Source: Bacilli bacterium | GTDB taxonomy: Bacteria; Bacillota_I; Bacilli_A; RF39; UBA660 | Direction: 5' to 3' | Length of the DNA stretch: 38,250 bases | Assembly: GCA_017625395.1 (NCBI GenBank) | Contig: JAGALD010000062.1 | Span: 1 to 38,250 of the forward strand | In this document: piece after piece, positions 34,713 to 38,250 of the stretch | Layout: each line of letters starts with the position of its first letter | Position numbering within the stretch: position 1 is the stretch's first letter | The notes under the pieces: model-generated | What the model saw: the letters and a program-made list of their open reading frames with translations, nothing else | What the model was told of the DNA's origin: nothing | Databases searched by the model: none | Position numbers and translations under genes: made by a program

Positions 34713-35384
34713 TTATAAATCGTTTTCTCCAAGTGGGTGAGTAAGTATAATTTTTAAATTACCATTTTTAATTCTTAAATCATCAATAAATTCTTTTTCA
34801 TTAATATCTTTATCAAGAGTAACTCTATAAGTAAGTTCAAAAATACTTCCTAAATTTGTAGTCTTAACTTGGTCAAGTGATACTTTAGTAGTGTATTTTT
34901 CGAATGTCTTATCAAATATTTTTGTATAATCTAAATTTTCAGGTATAGATATCTTTAAAATTCTATCATATTTATTAACATCAAATAATTTAACTTTATT
35001 TAATAGTAAAAGAGAAATACATCCAATAACAGTAATAATACCTGCAAAAAGAAGTTGTCCCATACCAGTTGCAAGTCCAACAGTCATAGAAAAGAAAACA
35101 CTTAATATTTCTTTAGAGTTTCCAGGTAGGCTTCTAAATCTTACAAGACTAAATGCACCAAGTATTGCAACAGAAGTTCCTAAATTACCATTAACCATTA
35201 TTATTACAGTTTCTACTAATAATGGAAGAATACTAATAGTAACTAAAAAATTCTTATTGTATTTAGAAGTTACCTTGTGAGTAAATGCAATTAAAAGACC
35301 TAAAACAATTGATACTAATGAACATAATAAAATTGGAGTTAGTTCTACTGAACTAGTTGAATTTGTAAAAATACTTTCTAACAT
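34713..35384 (-). CDS. DUF4956 membrane protein
   Basis: 223 residues with about four membrane helices in the first 130 (PILLCSLVSIVLGLLIAF, VTISILPLLVETVIIMV, VFFSMTVGLATGMGQLLFAG, VIGCISLLLLN). The signature ILGAFSLVRFRSLPGNSKEI sits between helices, followed by a cytoplasmic ferredoxin-like domain of about 85 residues. It typically accompanies VTC polyphosphate polymerase genes in bacteria and is thought to form the channel or anchor of that complex. It overlaps the VTC gene by 7 bases (ATG within ATGTTAG) and precedes the DUF4353 gene by 12 bases. Confidence 0.88.
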   Translation of the reverse strand: MLESIFTNSTSSVELTPILLCSLVSIVLGLLIAFTHKVTSKYNKNFLVTISILPLLVETVIIMVNGNLGTSVAILGAFSLVRFRSLPGNSKEILSVFFSMTVGLATGMGQLLFAGIITVIGCISLLLLNKVKLFDVNKYDRILKISIPENLDYTKIFDKTFEKYTTKVSLDQVKTTNLGSIFELTYRVTLDKDINEKEFIDDLRIKNGNLKIILTHPLGENDL

Positions 35385-36070
35385 AATTGCTTCATCCTTT
35401 CTTTTTTATAAATGCTTCCATATTTTGAAAATGATGTTGGATAAATTTTTAACTCTGATAATGCTCTAACCAACCAAAGTAGCATAGCACCTAATGTTTT
35501 AATTTCCATTATGTATGTATCATCATCAAAAAATAACTCTCCAAAGTCACCATACTCAAGCCTCAAATTATCTTTTCTACTTCTTAGATTATTATCAAAA
35601 GTAATACGAAGTTCTGCGTCTTCGATACCTTTATAACTTTGTCTATCATATCCAATAAAGATTGAAGGTTTAAGCTTATGAAATTCGAAATAATAATTTA
35701 TTTCTTTCATAATTTGATTAGTCTCATCATAATTTTTCTTTTTCAAATATGAATAGAAATCCTTTAGCTTTAACTTAATTCTTCTTTTTCCAACAATCCC
35801 TTTATATTTCTCTTTTATTTCTAAAAATACATCACTATAAATATTCGGAGTACCATAACTTCTAAGTCTTAATTTTTCTTTAAAAGTAGGTTTTTCTAAA
35901 GAATTTATTATTAAGTCATTATTCTTAGTATCAAAGTAAATATTGCATATAGTACTTTCAAAATATTTATCTTTTTCAATATGTTCATCTATTTCTTTTA
36001 ATAAATTTTCTTTTTGATCTTTCGTTAATACATATTTTTGTTCAACCCGTTGAAATATATTTTCACTCAT
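35378..36070 (-). CDS. VTC-domain polyphosphate polymerase-like protein
   Basis: 230 residues with the VTC tunnel-fold pattern: FQRVEQKYVLT at the start, YFDTKN, KEKLRLRSYG, FLEIKEKYKGIVGKRRIKLK, IGYDRQSYKG, LRITFDNN, YIMEIKTLGAMLLWLVR and SFSKYG near the end. The Arg/Lys/Glu ladder lines the tunnel that binds nucleotide and polyphosphate in yeast Vtc4. Whether bacterial members make polyphosphate or another polymer is not settled. ATG lies behind AGGAGGA. First gene of the three-gene operon. Confidence 0.88.
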   Translation of the reverse strand: MSENIFQRVEQKYVLTKDQKENLLKEIDEHIEKDKYFESTICNIYFDTKNNDLIINSLEKPTFKEKLRLRSYGTPNIYSDVFLEIKEKYKGIVGKRRIKLKLKDFYSYLKKKNYDETNQIMKEINYYFEFHKLKPSIFIGYDRQSYKGIEDAELRITFDNNLRSRKDNLRLEYGDFGELFFDDDTYIMEIKTLGAMLLWLVRALSELKIYPTSFSKYGSIYKKERMKQLC

Positions 36071-36163
36071 TAAGTCCTCCTTCCAAATAATTAATATATT
36101 TAATGTTAGTGTTAATAATGTGGATTTATTATGAAATTTTTCTGAAATTTTTCTTATTTGTAG

Positions 36164-36193
36164 TTTACATATTAAAATAAGTTAATGTATAAT
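36164..36193 (+). promoter_or_regulatory. Promoter of the attenuator leader
   Basis: TTTACA (36164-36169), 18 bases, perfect TATAAT (36188-36193). It predicts a start near 36200, just upstream of the leader SD. Confidence 0.72.
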
Positions 36194-36211
36194 TTGTCTT
36201 GGAGGGATATT

Positions 36212-36247
36212 ATGATTATTTCTAGAGTTATCGGATATAAGAAATAA
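36212..36247 (+). CDS. 11-residue leader peptide of an attenuator
   Basis: ATG 36212 follows a strong SD (GGAGGG, 36201-36206) and encodes MIISRVIGYKK before TAA. Hairpin 1 begins at the very next base. Short leader peptides of this design, in which a ribosome slowed by an antibiotic changes the fold of the RNA behind it, commonly control ABC-F ribosome-protection genes, erm genes and similar. The downstream ABC-F gene at 37727 is its probable original target. The frame is too short for statistical support, and its credibility comes from the promoter, SD and hairpins around it. Confidence 0.7.
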   Translation: MIISRVIGYKK

Positions 36248-36342
36248 TCACACCTAGGTCTTTTTAATAAGAAAGATGTAGGTGTGAATTTTCGTCGTGC
36301 CTACATCTGTATTACTACTATACAGATTGTATAGTTTTTTTA
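36248..36342 (+). promoter_or_regulatory. Attenuator: competing hairpins ending in a terminator
   Basis: Four overlapping stems. H1: TCACACCTA (36248) with TAGGTGTGA (36279), extended by TCTTT/AAAGA. H2: AGATGTAGG (36274) with CCTACATCT (36300). H3: ATCTGTAT (36305) with ATACAGAT (36320). H4: ACTATAC (36317) with GTATAGT (36329) and seven T, an intrinsic terminator. H1 excludes H2, H2 partly excludes H3, and H3 excludes H4. Drawn simply, a ribosome held early in the leader leaves H1 and H3 free and favours read-through, while one at the leader end favours H2 and termination. Confidence 0.75.
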
Positions 36343-36377
36343 TTTATAAGGAAAGTGAGTTTCTTGTTTAAAATACA

Positions 36378-36406
36378 TTGACAAACATTAGTTTGATAGT
36401 TATGAT
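36378..36406 (+). promoter_or_regulatory. Near-consensus promoter at the left end of the TnpB element
   Basis: TTGACA (36378-36383), 17 bases, TATGAT (36401-36406). It drives tnpB and may read on into the ABC-F gene. Confidence 0.75.
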
Positions 36407-36438
36407 AATAAGACATAAACATCAGGATGGTGATACTA

Positions 36439-37566
36439 ATGTATAAAGCATATAAATTTAGATTATATCCAAATGATAAACAAAAAGAACTTATTCATAA
36501 AACATTTGGATGTACCAGATTTATTTATAATTATTTTTTAAATGAATGTAAGGAAAATGAATATCAAAAAGCTTATGACATGTGTAATAAATTAAAAGAA
36601 TTGTTGATAGAGTATCCCTTTTTAAAAGAAGTAGATAGTTGCAGTTTAAGAAATAGTATATTTAATTTAGAAGATAGTTATAAAAACTTTTTTGAAAAAA
36701 GAAGTAATTATCCAAAGTTCAAAAGTAAATTCAATAAACAAAGTTATCGTACCACATGTATAAGAAGTAGTTACAAAGGAAATGGTTATAGTAATATAGA
36801 AATAGATTTAAAGAATAGAAAGATAAAATTACCAAAATTAGGATTAGTAGATATCAGAGGATATCGTAATTTATATAATATAAATGGAAAAATAATAAAT
36901 GTAACAGTAGAAAAAGAAACAACAAATAAATATTATGTAAGTGTAATAGTAGAAGAAGTAGAAGTAATAAATAAAAAGAAAAATCCTACTAGTATAGTAG
37001 GAATAGATTTAGGAATAAAAGATTTAGTAGTAACTTCAAATGGAGAAAAGTATACTAATCCTAAAGAAATAAAAAAACATGAAAAGAGATTAAAAAGATT
37101 ACAAAAAAAGTTATCAAGACAAATAAGAGAAAGTAATAATTATTATAAAACCAAATTAAGAATATCAAGACTTCATAGTAAGATTAAAAATAGCAGAAGA
37201 CATAATTTAATTGAGATAGTAAATAGAATAGTAAAAGAACATGATATTATTATAAGTGAAAAGTTAAAAGTAAAAGAAATGAGTAGTAATCATAATTTAG
37301 CTAAACAAATATTAGATGCAAGTTTTAATAAAATATGTAATTTATTAAAATGGAAAGCAAAACTAGAAGGAAAATATTATTATCAAGTAGATGCATATTA
37401 TCCAAGTAGTAAAATATGTAGTCATTGTGGTAATAAAACAAAAAAAACCAGTAATTTGAGTATAAGAAAATGGGAATGCATAAATTGTGGATATGAAAAT
37501 GACAGAGATATAAATGCAAGTATAAATATTATGTTTGAAGGATTAAAAATACACTATCAAAATTAA
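36439..37566 (+). CDS. tnpB: TnpB RNA-guided endonuclease
   Basis: 375 residues from ATG 36439, giving the standard N-terminus MYKAYKFRLYPN behind GGTGAT; an ATG at 36427 is in frame but lies upstream of that SD. RuvC catalytic residues are all present: Asp190 in GIDLGIKD, Glu274 in ISEKLKVKEM and Asp357 in NDRDINAS. The zinc finger has CSHCG and CINCG. TnpB, the ancestor of Cas12, uses an omega-RNA made from the element's right end to cut DNA next to a short TAM, keeping the element in the population. No TnpA transposase is present, so movement would need one in trans. The protein looks intact and active. Confidence 0.93.
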   Translation: MYKAYKFRLYPNDKQKELIHKTFGCTRFIYNYFLNECKENEYQKAYDMCNKLKELLIEYPFLKEVDSCSLRNSIFNLEDSYKNFFEKRSNYPKFKSKFNKQSYRTTCIRSSYKGNGYSNIEIDLKNRKIKLPKLGLVDIRGYRNLYNINGKIINVTVEKETTNKYYVSVIVEEVEVINKKKNPTSIVGIDLGIKDLVVTSNGEKYTNPKEIKKHEKRLKRLQKKLSRQIRESNNYYKTKLRISRLHSKIKNSRRHNLIEIVNRIVKEHDIIISEKLKVKEMSSNHNLAKQILDASFNKICNLLKWKAKLEGKYYYQVDAYYPSSKICSHCGNKTKKTSNLSIRKWECINCGYENDRDINASINIMFEGLKIHYQN

Positions 37567-37680
37567 TAAAAAAATAATATAAATAAAGTACGGTAGCGAC
37601 TATCGGAATTTAAGCCTATGGAGAATAGATGTTAGTCTATCTGTGAAGTAGGAAACTTAGGAGGTAACGACTGAGGTGAA
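37567..37680 (+). ncRNA. Possible omega-RNA scaffold at the right end of the TnpB element
   Basis: The stretch after tnpB is clearly less A/T-biased than its surroundings. It folds as CGGTAG-cga-CTATCG (37591-37605), then has AGCCTATGGAG, an ATAGAT...TCTATCT stem, GAAGTAGGAAACTTAGGAGG and a final ACTGAGGTGAA. The order and wording resemble right ends of other IS605-family TnpB elements that I recall. The guide would be the bases just after it, in the 5' region of the ABC-F gene. The call is by eye; the 5' end probably extends into tnpB. Confidence 0.5.
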
Positions 37681-37706
37681 TAAAAATCAAAATTTTTATT
37701 CTTTTG
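37678..37706 (+). terminator. A/T hairpin between the TnpB element and the ABC-F gene
   Basis: GAATAAAAAT-caaa-ATTTTTATTC followed by TTTTG. The stem has only one G-C pair, so it may stop transcripts from tnpB only partly. Confidence 0.55.
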
Positions 37707-37726
37707 TTCTTGAAAGGAAGATAGTT

Positions 37727-38250
37727 ATGATAGATATATCATTTAATAAAGTTAGTAAAAATTATGGAAGTAATAAAGTTTTAGAAGAAATAAGTTTTGA
37801 TATAAAAGAAAATGAAAAAGTTGCATTAGTAGGAATTAATGGTTGTGGAAAAACTACTATATTAAATTTAATAATTGGAAAAGAAAATTTAAATGGCGGA
37901 ACAATATCAATTAGAAAAGATACAACTATAGGAGTACTTAATCAAATTTCCCCTAAATGTGAAGATAATTTTAAAGTAATAGATTTTTTATATCAAGGAA
38001 TAAAAGAAATACTTGATTTAAAGAAAAAATTAGAACTATTAGAAGAAAAATTAACAACTACAGAAGGAAAAGAATTAGATAATATAATACTTAAATATAC
38101 AAAAACACAAGAAAAGTTTTCATTCCTTGGTGGATATGAAATAGATAGTATGATTGGTAAAATTACAAAAGTATTTAAAATATCTGATGATATGCTTAAT
38201 AGAGATTTTAATACTTTGTCAGGTGGAGAAAAAACAGTAGTACAACTAGC
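37727..38250 (+). CDS. ABC-F ribosome-associated ATPase, 3' end outside the window
   Basis: At least 174 residues of the first ATPase domain: SFNKVSKNYGSNKVLEEISF, Walker A VGINGCGKTTILN, the Q-loop LNQIS, and the signature LSGGEKTVVQLA right at the window edge. There are no membrane helices. Between Walker A and signature lies the helical part (about 95-140) expected for ABC-F arms. ABC-F proteins bind the ribosomal E site; many (Vga, Lsa, Msr, VmlR, OptrA) remove antibiotics, others are translation factors. The attenuator upstream favours a resistance-type member. ATG 37727 follows GAAAGGAAG. The interdomain linker that decides specificity is beyond the window. Confidence 0.9.
   Translation, partial: MIDISFNKVSKNYGSNKVLEEISFDIKENEKVALVGINGCGKTTILNLIIGKENLNGGTISIRKDTTIGVLNQISPKCEDNFKVIDFLYQGIKEILDLKKKLELLEEKLTTTEGKELDNIILKYTKTQEKFSFLGGYEIDSMIGKITKVFKISDDMLNRDFNTLSGGEKTVVQL

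Larger units (their letters stand above)
36372..37690 (+). mobile_element. TnpB-only insertion element (IS605/IS1341 type), approximate ends
   Basis: The element contains tnpB and no tnpA. The left end is placed after TTTAA (36367-36371), a motif used as target/TAM by some relatives; this is a guess. The right end is placed after the structured region following tnpB. It lies between an attenuator leader and an ABC-F gene that would otherwise be adjacent. Such elements leave no target duplication, so ends cannot be fixed by eye. Confidence 0.55.

Noticed and set aside
36212-36342. T-box or amino-acid attenuator (leader peptide reading a run of regulated codons)
   Set aside because: The peptide has no run of one amino acid, there is no T-box sequence, and the likely original target is an ABC-F gene.
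36100-37720. CRISPR array or Cas12 locus near the TnpB gene
   Set aside because: No regular direct repeats with spacers; the protein has TnpB length and an IS605-style context.

Overview
The window is A+T-rich and reads as the chromosome of a low-GC Gram-positive bacterium (Firmicutes, or a lineage close to the Mollicutes). The evidence is Shine-Dalgarno (SD) starts of the GGAGG/AGGTGAT type, sigma-A promoters often with an extended TGn -10 box, hairpin-plus-T-run terminators after almost every unit, a CIRCE box on htpG, HelD, CarD, a GH25 muramidase, YerB-type lipoproteins and a clostridial-length GluRS. Every stop codon I could read is TAA or TAG. I cannot place the genus.

Layout, left to right. 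1-1477: end of a hexapeptide-repeat acyltransferase, then a nucleoside phosphorylase broken by a two-base slip in a short TA repeat. 1522-6104: sbcD, sbcC and a DUF3592-like membrane protein. 6312-8207: a membrane-anchored unknown paired with a membrane-tethered phosphodiester glycosidase. 8318-10509: rpoZ, recX, metK. 10561-15489: a small Q/N-rich protein, a DUF2752 protein, tRNA-Gln(CUG), gltX, a GH25 muramidase, a DUF3048 lipoprotein and tRNA-Glu(CUC). 15584-21954: helD overlapping an unknown gene, a second large unknown gene with its own near-consensus promoter, and a membrane-protein pair. 22069-24706: htpG behind a CIRCE box, convergent with a carD operon whose second gene resembles an RNA polymerase alpha C-terminal domain. 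24916-28192: a FucO-like alcohol dehydrogenase, an orphan prepilin, a 449-base gap, and an Rpn/PD-(D/E)XK nuclease. 28280-31733: an XRE regulator fused to an ABC ATPase with its permease, and an EamA transporter. 31828-36070: a DUF2974 lipase-like protein, convergent with a VTC-DUF4956-DUF4353 operon.

The right end is the most unusual part. At 36164-36342 there is a complete transcription-attenuation leader: promoter, an 11-codon leader peptide with a strong SD, a chain of competing hairpins and an intrinsic terminator. Leaders of this kind commonly precede ABC-F ribosome-protection genes, and an ABC-F gene does start at 37727. Between them sits a TnpB-only IS605/IS1341-type element with an intact RuvC nuclease, a possible omega-RNA after the gene, and its own near-consensus promoter (TTGACA-17-TATGAT). 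I infer that the insertion uncoupled the resistance-type gene from its drug-sensing leader and may have given it a new promoter.

Other points for follow-up are the terminator hairpin that fills the carD 5' leader, the alpha-CTD-like partner of CarD, the HTH-ABC fusion, the two C34 tRNAs around gltX, and two or three reading frames that lack an ordinary start codon.
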